Shown: positions 1 to 11,523 of the stretch, piece after piece
Numbering within the stretch: position 1 is the first letter of the stretch
Layout: each line of letters starts with the position of its first letter
Source of the DNA: Gammaproteobacteria bacterium UBA2168
GTDB lineage: Bacteria > Pseudomonadota > Gammaproteobacteria > Pseudomonadales > Azotimanducaceae
NCBI GenBank assembly: GCA_002327525.1
Contig: DCWG01000103.1
Coordinates: 1,348-28,919 of the forward strand
DNA: 27,572 nt
Reading direction: 5' to 3'
Made by a program: the position numbers and the translations under genes
Notes under the pieces: model-generated
Told to the model about the DNA's origin: nothing
The model's input: the letters and a program-made list of their open reading frames with translations, nothing else
Databases searched by the model: none

Positions 1-2654
<2,654 letters not shown>

Positions 2655-2854
2655 CGAGTTTGTTCTCCGTAACTGCTGCGTGCATCGATTTCATATGTTG
2701 GAGGGGGGCTTTGGGGCAAGCTCGCTATCGAACCGCCTCGGCCTCTCGTGCTTCGACCTCCCAGCTGGAATCACGGCGATACAGCCGCTCTGCCGGCCTC
2801 GGAGTCGGGACCACCACGTCGTGCCCCCTCCGAGCCCGCCGCCAGTCAGTCCTT

Positions 2855-2877
2855 CTACCAATTGTCCTACCAATTGT
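2855..2877. repeat. Short tandem direct repeat (two copies of an 11-bp unit)
   Basis: CTACCAATTGT occurs at 2855-2865 and again at 2867-2877, a period of 12 bp. It lies inside the presumed nrdA leader, about 200 bp before the start codon. Each unit contains the palindrome CAATTG. The role is unknown; two copies may be chance or a protein-binding site. Confidence 0.6.
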
Positions 2878-3179
2878 TCGCAGCTTGCGTTCAGCTGTCG
2901 TTTCCCTCCGGCAGCGTCTCGTCAGAGGGCGGGGCGTCTTTCCGGCGCCGCTGCAGGGTGCTACCGTCCGTGGCACCCTGGCCGGACATCGTAAGCCGGC
3001 GCATTGCGGTGGGAGGTTTTCGCGTTTTCTCTCCGCTCCCACTGGGGTCACGGGCCGAGCCGAATCTGCTATCTGATCCACGCCGGGCCTGACCAGTCTG
3101 GTCGCTATTCGAAACCGCTTTCATCGTCCGTTTCGGACGCCGACTGCTCCCCGAATATTTGACCCGGTCAATGTTGAAA

Positions 3180-3226
3180 ACGCTATATCTTGGGTTCTCC
3201 ACCGCAAGTTCCACAAGATAATGCGC
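3180..3226. promoter_or_regulatory. Tandem NrdR boxes
   Basis: Two 16-bp sites resemble the NrdR-box consensus acaCwAtATaTwGtgt. Site 1, ACGCTATATCTTGGGT at 3180-3195, matches about 13 of 16 positions. Site 2, CCACAAGATAATGCGC at 3211-3226, matches about 11 of 16. Their starts are 31 bp apart with a 15-bp gap, the three-helical-turn spacing typical of paired NrdR boxes. NrdR represses ribonucleotide reductase genes when dATP is plentiful, so the natural target is nrdA on the minus strand, although its start codon lies 526 bp away. The sites are also 176 bp upstream of glpK. The box match is my own alignment, not a matrix score. Confidence 0.7.
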
Positions 3227-3253
3227 TTGGGTGAGCAATGCAAGGCGACTCCC

Positions 3254-3262
3254 TGTGGATAA
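3254..3262 (-). promoter_or_regulatory. DnaA box
   Basis: TGTGGATAA on the plus strand is the reverse complement of TTATCCACA, a perfect DnaA box. It lies 28 bp beyond the second NrdR box, on the far side from nrdA. DnaA-ATP controls nrdAB transcription in E. coli, so a DnaA site next to NrdR boxes fits cell-cycle control of nrdA. A single 9-mer can also occur by chance. Confidence 0.55.
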
Positions 3263-3401
3263 CCTGTGAGTCCCCAGTGGAGCTTATGGGAGTTGTTTCT
3301 TGCTTATCCAGCGGCCTCCGACGGTCGGGGAAGGAGTGGTTCAAGGGGCCAGGTCGAGGTGCTATCGTGCCCCATTCGTCAGTAGCCGGTGGAGGCCTTA
3401 G

Positions 3402-4886
3402 ATGACCTATATTCTGGCCCTGGATCAGGGTACCTCGAGTTCGCGCGCTATTGTGTTCGACGAGCGCGGTGAGGTGGTGTCTATCGCGCAGGAGAGCCTG
3501 GACATGATCTTTCCTGCCGATGGTTGGGTAGAACAGGATCCGGAGGCACTCTGGCAAAGCACACTCAATTCGGGTCGTGCAGCACTCGCGCAAGCCGAAC
3601 TCACCGGCTCTGACATCGCCGCCATCGGCATTACCAATCAGCGCGAAACAACGTTGGTCTGGGACAAGAACACTGGCGATTGTGTAGCAAACGCCGTCGT
3701 GTGGCAGGATCGCCGTACGGCGGCCCGCTGTGAGGAAATCGAAGCGGATGGCATGGCCGAGACCATCGCTCACAAGACGGGACTGGTCGTTGATCCCTAT
3801 TTTTCAGCCACCAAGCTCGCCTGGCTGCTCGATGGTAATGGCAGTCTCAGAACGGCGGCGCAGCGAGGTGATCTCTGCTTCGGGACTGTAGATTCCTTCT
3901 TGTTGTGGCGTTTGACAAAGGGACGTTCACACAAGACAGACGCTACCAACGCATCCCGCACGATGCTGTTCGACATTCGCCGGCAGCAGTGGGACGAAGA
4001 ACTCTGCCGGTATTTGAATGTACCCGCTGACATGTTGCCAGCTGTGTGTGACAGCGCGGGAGAATTCGGAGTGGCTCACACAGAGTGGTTTGGAGCGCCC
4101 ATTCCCGTCACGGGCATCGCGGGCGACCAGCAGAGTGCGCTTATCGGCCAGGCGTGTTTCGAAGTAGGGATGTCGAAGAGCACCTATGGAACGGGTTGTT
4201 TTCTTATGACGAACACCGGTCCGATGTTGGTCAACTCAAGTCACGGGTTACTCACGACGGTCGGATATCGCATCGGTGGCCAGACGACCTACGCACTTGA
4301 AGGTAGCATCTTCGTCGCTGGGGTTGCGGTGAAATGGTTGCGAGACAAACTGCGCATGATCGATGAGGCCGGAGATACGGAAGGCATCGCCGAGGCCAAC
4401 GGTGTCGATACGGGAGGCGTATACGTGGTTCCCGCGTTTACAGGTCTCGGCGCGCCGTACTGGGAACCGGACGTGCGTGGCACTATCACCGGCATGACGC
4501 TGGATACCAGCCGCGAACAGATCGTCACGGCCACGCTGCAGAGTGTTGCCTACCAGACTGCGGAACTCGTGGATGCGATGGCGCACGATGGACCGGACCT
4601 CGCGCGGGTGCGCGTGGACGGGGGAATGGTGGTCAACGACTGGGTGTGCCAGTTTCTCGCGGACATCCTCGATGTCGATGTCGAACGTCCGGCAATCACC
4701 GAAACCACTGCACTGGGAGCAGCCTCTCTTGCCAGCGTCGGTGCGGGACTGGTGGGCGACCTACAGACGCTCGCGCACGGATGGCGTATCGATCGGGCAT
4801 TTCATCCCGGAATGCCGGCGCCACGTCGAGCGATGTTGCTGGATGGCTGGAAATCCGCCGTGGCACGAGCCAGATACGGCGCCTGA
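3402..4886 (+). CDS. glpK: Glycerol kinase
   Basis: Phosphorylates glycerol with ATP to sn-glycerol 3-phosphate in the cytoplasm. The 494-residue product is full length for the FGGY kinase family. Visible signatures are the N-terminal phosphate-binding segment ILALDQGTSSSRAIVF, WVEQDP, GITNQRETT, the glycerol-binding stretch NAVVWQDRR, GDQQSALIGQ, STYGTGCF, the FGGY-type segment GLGAPYWEPDVRGTITG and the C-terminal ATP site RVDGGMVVNDW. The ATG has a GGAGG ribosome site about 7 nt upstream. No glpF, glpD or glpR neighbour is present in the window, so the gene appears to stand alone, divergent from nrdA and followed by an unrelated signalling gene. Confidence 0.97.
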   Translation: MTYILALDQGTSSSRAIVFDERGEVVSIAQESLDMIFPADGWVEQDPEALWQSTLNSGRAALAQAELTGSDIAAIGITNQRETTLVWDKNTGDCVANAVVWQDRRTAARCEEIEADGMAETIAHKTGLVVDPYFSATKLAWLLDGNGSLRTAAQRGDLCFGTVDSFLLWRLTKGRSHKTDATNASRTMLFDIRRQQWDEELCRYLNVPADMLPAVCDSAGEFGVAHTEWFGAPIPVTGIAGDQQSALIGQACFEVGMSKSTYGTGCFLMTNTGPMLVNSSHGLLTTVGYRIGGQTTYALEGSIFVAGVAVKWLRDKLRMIDEAGDTEGIAEANGVDTGGVYVVPAFTGLGAPYWEPDVRGTITGMTLDTSREQIVTATLQSVAYQTAELVDAMAHDGPDLARVRVDGGMVVNDWVCQFLADILDVDVERPAITETTALGAASLASVGAGLVGDLQTLAHGWRIDRAFHPGMPAPRRAMLLDGWKSAVARARYGA

Positions 4887-5047
4887 TCGTGGCTCACATA
4901 TTGGTTACATATCTTGACAGAATGGGCGTCCAAACGGGCCACAATATGGGCAGCCAGGGCGAATACCCAGCGCTGGCGTTGTGGGTCAGGGTGTGTGAAC
5001 ACTCGTGGATCAGTCAGTGCGGTACAAAGTCACGGATCGGAGCAAGC

Positions 5048-6142
5048 GTGTCGGGGACGCCATACAGTTTCAATGCGCACAGATCGGCGCGGTTAGCCAT
5101 GCTGATGGCGGCGCTCGCCGCATACGTGGGTTTTTGTGCGGTACTGATGCAGCATGATCTCGTGCGCGGGACCGAGAGCGCGTTCTGGCAGTTCATAGGT
5201 GTATGGAGCGTGGGACTGCTGGCGCTGCTGTTCGTACGGCAGCGTAATCCGCGCATTACGCTGGCGCGTGTAGCCTGGCTCAACGTCGGTGTCGTGATTC
5301 TGGCACTGTTGGTGCCGCACACACTCAGGTTCCTCATGCTGGTACCGGCCATGTTCGGCGTCATGTACGCCGGCTTGTTGCTGCGACGTCGGCAGGTGTG
5401 GTTCGCCAGCTCGGCGACGTTTAGCGTCTATCTGGTTCTCGATGTCATACTGGTGGGCTATGGCGAGGTGGATGTTCGCTTCGAGGCGGCCAGCCTTGCC
5501 GGATTCGCGGCAATGCTGATTGGCGTGAATTTCATCAGCGACGAGGTCTATTCCCTGCGCCTCGCGTTCACGCGTCGTCGTCGCATGCTCGACAAGGCGC
5601 TGACACGGCTTGAGAAACTAGTGGTGCGGGACGATCTTACCGGCGCCTACAATCGGCGCTACATCAACGATGTCCTCACGCGCCAGAAAGCACTTGCTGA
5701 TCGCGGACAGATTGATTTTACGGTGTGTTTCTGCGATCTCGACCACTTCAAACAGGTCAACGACGGCTATGGACATGGCTGCGGTGACGACATGTTGATA
5801 CGGTTTGCGGAACTCGCCGAGGAGACGCTGCGTTCGGTGGACTTCGTTGCCCGCTGGGGTGGGGATGAATTCCTGCTGGTGCTCATTGGCACCGACACTC
5901 TGGTAGCCGAGCAGGTGACCAATCGATTGCGCGAACACACACACGAAATCCGCATGGAGGAAGGGGGTGCCTTCGACGGCATCAGCGTGTCGATCGGAGT
6001 AGCCCAGTTTTGCCGTGGCGAGCGAGTGGAACAATTGCTCGCACGCGCCGATCTTGCCCTTTACGAGGCCAAGATGCTCGGGCGCAACCGTGTGGTCGTG
6101 TCCGGACGCTCATCGGGAATCCGCTCGGCTCCCGCCGCGTGA
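5048..6142 (+). CDS. Membrane diguanylate cyclase (six-helix sensor + GGDEF)
   Basis: Predicted to make cyclic di-GMP from two GTP. I chose the GTG at 5048 because CGGAG lies five bases upstream and the translation then begins just before the first membrane helix. The open frame itself extends back into glpK. About 364 residues: roughly six hydrophobic helices between residues 15 and 185 with almost no periplasmic domain, a basic linker (RRRRMLDKALTRLEKL) that may form a coiled coil, then a GGDEF domain starting at DDLTGAYNRRY. The active site GGDEF is intact at 271-275, and an RSVD product-inhibition I-site sits five residues before it (262-265), so feedback-inhibited activity is expected. 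What the membrane part senses cannot be read from sequence. It is followed 98 bp later by another c-di-GMP gene. Confidence 0.88.
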   Translation: MSGTPYSFNAHRSARLAMLMAALAAYVGFCAVLMQHDLVRGTESAFWQFIGVWSVGLLALLFVRQRNPRITLARVAWLNVGVVILALLVPHTLRFLMLVPAMFGVMYAGLLLRRRQVWFASSATFSVYLVLDVILVGYGEVDVRFEAASLAGFAAMLIGVNFISDEVYSLRLAFTRRRRMLDKALTRLEKLVVRDDLTGAYNRRYINDVLTRQKALADRGQIDFTVCFCDLDHFKQVNDGYGHGCGDDMLIRFAELAEETLRSVDFVARWGGDEFLLVLIGTDTLVAEQVTNRLREHTHEIRMEEGGAFDGISVSIGVAQFCRGERVEQLLARADLALYEAKMLGRNRVVVSGRSSGIRSAPAA

Positions 6143-6240
6143 GGCGTTGTGCGCCGAGGCCTCCAAGGTCTCACTTGCGACGTGCTGTCAGGTCTCATGC
6201 GAAGTGAAAGCATAATGCTAATAGGTTATCGTCGGCCGCT

Positions 6241-9200
6241 TTGCAGAGGATCACTCTAGGTTCGTCAGCATTGAACCGTAGACATTTTCAACGCCAGCCT
6301 ATTTCGCTATCGGCCCTGCTTCATCCGGAACAGGGGCGGTCCTGGCTGTGCACCGTGCGCGACTTCTGTGAAGAAGGCATGTTGCTTACCAGTGCCACCG
6401 GCGGCCGTGCGCTGGGTAGCGGCGATGCGCCGATGCCGGAGGCGGGTGACGTGGTGGCGCTGCACTTTTCCGTGGCTACCCCGGACGGGCAGGAACACTT
6501 CCGCACACAGGCTTGCATCATACGTGTCCTCGATTCGGGCAATGGCCTTGGAGTGTGCTTTCCCGAAAGCATGCCGAGAGATGCGTTTGATTGCCTGATG
6601 GCGTTTTCGTCCGCATCGGGATTCGTACCGCGCACTGAGGCGGAGCGCAGTGGTGCTCAGCTGGATGCCGTGGCGGAGCAGTCACAGGCGCTCTCCGGCC
6701 CGCAGACGGGACGCGATCCGCTTGCGGACGACATTCTTCGTGACAAGCGTATCAGTGACGCTGATGCCACCAGGCTGCGGCAGAGGCTGCGCGAGATCGT
6801 GCAGCGCGCGATGCAGAGCATAGGTGGGCGCTTTTTCGATATCGCGGGTGAAGACCTGCTGATCAAGGCACGCGATGCGGGCACCAACGCGGTGCAGTCG
6901 ATGTACTTCGAAGGCCTGGACATAGTGGAAAAGTGCCGCGATCTCATCGAGAGTACTTTCACCGATGGCGTGCTTCGCCAGGTGGATCACATTTCGGATT
7001 TGGAGGAGGTGCTTGAGCGGCGTCGGCGCCGCGAGCAGGGTGACTCCAAGAAGCTCGCACTCATCGATACGGAACAGTTCGAGGAGTGGCTGAACGTAGC
7101 GGAAGTCATCACGAAGGCCGAGAACCGCTACAGAGACCAGTTGCTCGACCTGCGGGCACAGCTGGGGCTCATTGCCAAGCCCTGGAGTCACAAGGACGTC
7201 GTGCCGGTGGGTCCTTCGGTCATCTGCTGGTCGTTTCACGTTGCCTGCGAGAATCTGGAGTTTCGCCGTCAGGTAAAGGACGATGTTTATCACGCCTTCG
7301 GCAAGGCGCTGATTCCGGTTCTCGGCAACCTCTATGAAGCGCTCAACAAGGCGTTCGAAGAATCCCACGTCTTCCCCTCGGTCCAAGAACTGCGCACCGT
7401 TCTGCGCGAACGCAGTGTCGTGCGCAATCGAAGTGGGGTACGCATCGATCCCGAGGTCTATCAGGGCATGGAGAGTTCGGTGCGCGAGGCCGCCATGGCG
7501 GCAGACGGCGTGGGACCCGCGCGGGCGGGGCAGAATCCTTACGCGCGCGAGGCGCCGGGTGAAGCTTACAGCACAGCACGCACCATGCTCGGCCTCAATC
7601 GAGGCAATCGGGTGGCGCGCGGCGAACCAGCGGATGACATGCTCGCGCCCGCGGGGACGCCGTCCTATCAGACATTCGACCAGACCGACATTCTCTCGGC
7701 GCTCGGTGTCATAGAAGACGAACTCGGCGCCGCCGCGGTAACCGATACCCGTCTTAAACCGCGCCTGCTGGAGGTGCTGCGCGAGCAGCACGGTGATCGC
7801 AAAGCGTTTCGCGAGGAGGATTTCGATACCTTCGAGGTGATGGACAATCTGGTGAAGTCCATTCAGAAGGATTACTTCATCACGGAAGGCATACGCGAGT
7901 GGATCCAGCGCCTTGAACTGACCCTGAACAAACTGGCCGCCATCGACCCTGAGTTCCTGCGCCACGATACGGAGCGCCCCCATAGCGCGATGCAGATGCT
8001 CAATCAGCTGGCGCATCTTGGCAATGCAACGGACGCGAAGGTCGGCATAGACCGCGAGGTAGGCCGTCGTGTGGACGAACTGCTGGCGCGTGTGGTGAGT
8101 GAATTCGACGGCAATGCGGATGTATTCAGCGAGGTGGTGGATGAACTGCATCCTCTTATCGATCGTCAGTCGCGAGCTTATCGCGCCAATATCGAACGCA
8201 CGGTGCGTGCGAGCGAAGGGCAGCAGAAGCTAGGGCGTGCCCGGCGCATGGTGATCGAGGCGATGGAGCAACGTATCGGCGGCAAGCAGGTTCCGCTGCT
8301 GGTTCTGGAGCTCGCGAATCCGGGATGGCGTAATCTGCTGGTGCACACGCACCTACGGCAAGGCGCGGAGAGTAGCGACTGGCTCGACGCCCTGGTGGTC
8401 TTCGATCAGGTGCACGGCCAGATGACGGGGAAGATCGCGGAAAGTGACGACGAGTACATCGATCCTGATGCGCTGCTAAAACGTGTGGTGGAAGGATTGA
8501 CCAGCATTTCCTTTGATCCGAGCAAGCGCACGCCGTTGATTATGCGCCTGTCGTCGGTTTTCGTTGGTGACTCCACCGGCCGCAAGGCGCCGGTGGAGTA
8601 CACGGACGTGGCGGCGGACGGGGTTGCCGAGGCGCTGGGTCTCGAGGATCTGTTACCGGACGCCGATCCCGAGATCGACAGCGAGGATGAGGACGTGCGC
8701 GAGAACTGGGCGCGCGCAGTAGAACGCGCGCGACGCATTCAGGTGGGTGAGTGGCTCGCCACCAGCGACGAGCAGGGCCGCCCGCTGATACTCACGGTCG
8801 CCTTCCTCGGAGACGATCATTGCTCGTTTGTGCTGGTAAACCGCAAGGGCATCAAGGTGCGCGAACTGGCACTCAAAGAGATGACCGACGGGCTTCACGA
8901 GGGTCGCATTACGCTGCTCGACGACTACGATTTGCCGATGATGGAGCGGGCCAGCCAACGGATGTTGGAGGACATGCACCACCGCTTGGCCTATCAGGCG
9001 ACGCACGATGATCTCACCCAGCTCATGAACCGCAAGGAATTCGAGCGGGTGGTCGAGTCCGCGCTCAATGCAGCGCGAAAGGAAGCCACACAGCACGCGC
9101 TGCTGTATCTGGATCTCGATCAGTTCAAGCTGGTCAACAACACCAGTGGTCATACGGCAGGCGATGAATTGCTGCGTAATATCGGCGACACGATAACGCG

Positions 9201-10281
9201 CACACTACACAACATCGGTGCGGAAGTGGCGCGTTTGGGCGGGGATGAATTCGGCGTGCTGGTGCGCGACATTGAGACGCAAGCCGCGCGCGATATGGCG
9301 GAAGACGTGCTGAACGCGATACGGGCACAGCGTTTCGATTGGGATGGGCGTCACTACAACCTCACCGCCAGCATGGGTCTCGTATTCATCGATCAGACTA
9401 CCGAAAGTACGGATGCGGCCCTGCAATATGCTGACGAGGCCTGTTTCACTGCCAAGGACGCTGGGCGCAACCGCCTGCAGGAATACGAACTGGGTGATGC
9501 GCGCATGATGAAGCGCCACGGCGTGATGGAATTCGTGACACAGCTCGACAAAGCACTGGATGAGGAGCGCCTGATCCTCAACTGCCAGCGTATCCGCCCG
9601 ATTCTCAACCCGGGAGTGCGGCTCGATCACCATTTCGAGATTCTGCTGACCATGATGGACGAACTGGGCGATGTCATGCCACCGGCGGATTTCATCTTCG
9701 CGGCCGAAGCGTACAATCGCATGACCACCATCGACCGGTGGGTGATCCACCACGTCCTTCAGTGGATGTCCGACAATCGCTCGCGGCTGGATGAGTTCGC
9801 CGGTTTTGCCATCAACGTTTCTGGCCACTCGGTCAACGACGAGACGTTTCCCGACTTCGTGCTGGCGGAGTTCGCCCGCACGCAGGCGCCCACGGGCAAG
9901 GTGTGCTTTGAGATCACCGAAACCGTGGCAATCGCAAATCTCGACAACGCCATCGACTTCATGAACCGCATGAAGATCATCGGCTGCACCTTTTCGCTGG
10001 ACGACTTCGGCACGGGTCTGTCGTCCTACTCCTATTTGCGCAACCTGCCGGTCGACTATGTGAAAATCGATGGCGTATTCGTTCGCGATATCGCTAACAA
10101 TCCCAGCGATTACGCGGTGGTGAAGTCAATCAACGAGATCGGACACTACATGGATAAACAAACCATCGCAGAGTACGTGGAAGACGAAGCGGTGCTCAAT
10201 GCGCTGGTGGAGATCGGTGTCGACTACGTGCAGGGATATCAGATCGAGAAACCGCTGCTGCTCACCGATCTGATGATCTGA
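6241..10281 (+). CDS. PilZ-DUF1631-GGDEF-EAL multidomain c-di-GMP protein
   Basis: Very large (up to 1346 residues) cytoplasmic signalling protein with no membrane helix seen. The order is a PilZ-like domain (about 12-130), a long helical middle that I assign to DUF1631 (about 165-890), GGDEF (about 915-1080) and EAL (about 1095-1346). In PilZ, RHFQR (14-18) fits RxxxR, but the second motif reads DFCEEG (41-46) with Cys for the usual Ser. GGDEF is intact at 1000-1004 but lacks an RxxD I-site. The EAL residues are mostly conserved: E1133 in EILL, D1254-D1255 in DDFGTG, K1275, E1314 in AEYVE and Q1331. Phosphodiesterase activity is therefore likely. Only TTG starts are possible after the in-frame stop at 6205. 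TTG 6271 has CTAGG 10 nt upstream and may be the true start instead of 6241. Confidence 0.85.
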   Translation: MQRITLGSSALNRRHFQRQPISLSALLHPEQGRSWLCTVRDFCEEGMLLTSATGGRALGSGDAPMPEAGDVVALHFSVATPDGQEHFRTQACIIRVLDSGNGLGVCFPESMPRDAFDCLMAFSSASGFVPRTEAERSGAQLDAVAEQSQALSGPQTGRDPLADDILRDKRISDADATRLRQRLREIVQRAMQSIGGRFFDIAGEDLLIKARDAGTNAVQSMYFEGLDIVEKCRDLIESTFTDGVLRQVDHISDLEEVLERRRRREQGDSKKLALIDTEQFEEWLNVAEVITKAENRYRDQLLDLRAQLGLIAKPWSHKDVVPVGPSVICWSFHVACENLEFRRQVKDDVYHAFGKALIPVLGNLYEALNKAFEESHVFPSVQELRTVLRERSVVRNRSGVRIDPEVYQGMESSVREAAMAADGVGPARAGQNPYAREAPGEAYSTARTMLGLNRGNRVARGEPADDMLAPAGTPSYQTFDQTDILSALGVIEDELGAAAVTDTRLKPRLLEVLREQHGDRKAFREEDFDTFEVMDNLVKSIQKDYFITEGIREWIQRLELTLNKLAAIDPEFLRHDTERPHSAMQMLNQLAHLGNATDAKVGIDREVGRRVDELLARVVSEFDGNADVFSEVVDELHPLIDRQSRAYRANIERTVRASEGQQKLGRARRMVIEAMEQRIGGKQVPLLVLELANPGWRNLLVHTHLRQGAESSDWLDALVVFDQVHGQMTGKIAESDDEYIDPDALLKRVVEGLTSISFDPSKRTPLIMRLSSVFVGDSTGRKAPVEYTDVAADGVAEALGLEDLLPDADPEIDSEDEDVRENWARAVERARRIQVGEWLATSDEQGRPLILTVAFLGDDHCSFVLVNRKGIKVRELALKEMTDGLHEGRITLLDDYDLPMMERASQRMLEDMHHRLAYQATHDDLTQLMNRKEFERVVESALNAARKEATQHALLYLDLDQFKLVNNTSGHTAGDELLRNIGDTITRTLHNIGAEVARLGGDEFGVLVRDIETQAARDMAEDVLNAIRAQRFDWDGRHYNLTASMGLVFIDQTTESTDAALQYADEACFTAKDAGRNRLQEYELGDARMMKRHGVMEFVTQLDKALDEERLILNCQRIRPILNPGVRLDHHFEILLTMMDELGDVMPPADFIFAAEAYNRMTTIDRWVIHHVLQWMSDNRSRLDEFAGFAINVSGHSVNDETFPDFVLAEFARTQAPTGKVCFEITETVAIANLDNAIDFMNRMKIIGCTFSLDDFGTGLSSYSYLRNLPVDYVKIDGVFVRDIANNPSDYAVVKSINEIGHYMDKQTIAEYVEDEAVLNALVEIGVDYVQGYQIEKPLLLTDLMI

Positions 10282-10425
10282 TACAAAGATCGCGGCCGAG
10301 GAGAATGGACGCCTCGGCGCGTGAGTTTCCGCGATGTCACACTTGCCCTGGTCGAGGACAGTGAGCTGGAACGTCTCGGCGCCCGTGGAGTCCAATTCGC
10401 GAAAGACGCAGCGAAGGGTGGCGAA

Positions 10426-11375
10426 GTGAGGCGAGAGTTTCTGCTCTGCGTGGCGTTGTGCGGTCTGGCCGGGGTGGAGGCACAGGCTGCGCGCAAGAAC
10501 GGCTTCGAACTGGACGATGCGCTGATCGCGGCGCGAGAAATCTGGCGCGGCCGCGTGCCCCGCGACGGCACTCCTGCCATTGTCGAACCGGCCTACTCAC
10601 CAGCCGAACATGCGACCTTTCTGGACGAGGAGGATTCTGTGCTGGGGATCGTCGTCGATGGTGTGGCGAAAGCCTATCCGATTCGGATTCTCAATTGGCA
10701 CGAGGTGGTGAACGACTGGGGCGGTGAGACACGCTTCGTGGTGACCTACTGTTCGTTGTGTGGATCCGGTATGGCATTCGCCGCGGACCTCGATGGCGAA
10801 ATGCCGCTCGGTTTCGGAGTGTCGGGCTGCTCTACAATTGCGATGTGCTGTTGTATGACTTCGCGACGGAGTCGCTGCGGTCGCAACTGATGATGAAGGC
10901 GATCAGCGGCCCGCTGAAAGGGCGCGGACTCACCCGGCTGCCGTTGCTGCACAGCACCTTGAAGGGATGGCTCACTCGCCATTCAGACAGTCTCGTTCTG
11001 ACCCGCGACACGGGATATCCCCAAAAACGCTACGACCGTAACCCGTACTCCGGATACGAGAAAAACACCCGGTTGATGTTCCCCGTGACCGCACGCGACA
11101 GGCGTCTGCACCCGAAAGCCTGGGTACTGGGTGTCGAGATCGATGGCCGTTTCAAGGCCTATGCGTTGGAAGCGATTCACGAACACGGGGTCGTGGAAGA
11201 CGTCGTAGCGGGCCAGCAGGTGCGCGTGCACTCAGACGGCGACGGTGCCTGGGCCGAGATCGCCGGCCGGGAGGTGGTCACCACCAGGGCATTCTGGTTT
11301 GCGTGGTACGCCTTTCATCCGGATACGGCACTGTTTGATGGGGAGTATCGACCACCGGCACAGGCACCGCGGTAG
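10426..11375 (+). pseudogene. DUF3179 secreted protein, interrupted by a one-base frameshift
   Basis: Two frames together spell one DUF3179 protein of unknown function. The first frame starts at GTG 10426 (AAGGGTGG upstream) and gives a signal peptide, RREFLLCVALCGLAGVEAQA, then AYPIRILNWHEVVND and TYCSLCGSGMAF, both hallmarks of the family. It loses register right after GFGVSG at 10827 and ends at 10890. The family sequence continues in the frame three register from 10827: LLYNCDVLLYDFATESL through to the stop at 11375. Adding one G to the GGG run at 10824-10826 restores the frame exactly. This is either a genuine homopolymer slip or a sequencing error. The window otherwise shows intact genes, so error is quite possible. 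A longer reading from GTG 10321 lacks a ribosome site and would bury the signal peptide. Confidence 0.85.
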
Positions 11376-11464
11376 TCCTGTCACATCCGCGCGATCATCC
11401 GTGCGATGGCCTCACCGCAGCACCTGTCTCGCGTAGACTGTGTGCGAGGCATCACAATCTGGGG

Positions 11465-11486
11465 GACTTAGCGTGATCACTAAGTC
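11465..11486. repeat. Inverted repeat in the convergent gap
   Basis: GACTTAG (11465-11471) and CTAAGTC (11480-11486) form a 7-bp stem around an 8-nt loop. The loop and arm edge also contain the palindrome GTGATCAC. It lies between the DUF3179 remnant and the permease genes, which converge here. There is no T-run on either side, so a terminator is only one possibility; an operator-like site is another. Confidence 0.35.
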
Positions 11487-11523
11487 TGTGGTTGGGGGCC
11501 CGGACCGGGTAACGATGTGCGTC

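Larger units (their letters stand above)
2655..3401. other. Divergent intergenic region between nrdA and glpK, with long nrdA leader
   Basis: No convincing gene is seen here. Open frames of 60-118 codons exist on both strands, but they overlap one another, are rich in Arg, Pro and Ser, and resemble no family I know. The region holds a 12-bp-period direct repeat at 2855-2877, a small hairpin at 3125-3139 (CGTCCG-TTT-CGGACG), a tandem NrdR-box pair at 3180-3226 and a DnaA box at 3254-3262. If nrdA is transcribed from the NrdR-controlled site, its 5' untranslated leader would be about 520 nt. A possible minus-strand -10 (TATAGC, 3187-3182) overlaps the first NrdR box, but I see no good -35. glpK has a GGAGG ribosome site at about 3390. 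Confidence 0.7.

Noticed and set aside
2890..3240. Riboswitch or tRNA-like structure upstream of nrdA
   Set aside because: I looked for cobalamin riboswitch boxes and tRNA arms (a GGTTCGAT string occurs near 2730 on the minus strand) but no consistent cloverleaf or conserved riboswitch motif could be built.
4914..4919. Perfect TTGACA hexamer as a promoter of the diguanylate cyclase gene
   Set aside because: No acceptable -10 element is found 16-18 bp downstream, so a promoter call is not supported.
4646..5047. Long upstream extension of the GGDEF gene into glpK
   Set aside because: The overlap region is glpK in another frame; GTG 5048 has a good ribosome site and sits just before the first membrane helix.
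6682..8151. 489-codon open frame on the minus strand
   Set aside because: It is exactly antisense to the DUF1631 part of the large signalling gene; His/Leu/Arg-rich translation and no family features point to a shadow of a GC-rich gene.
10321..10425. Upstream GTG start for the DUF3179 gene
   Set aside because: No ribosome site at a usable distance, and it would place 35 residues before a well-formed signal peptide that starts at GTG 10426.
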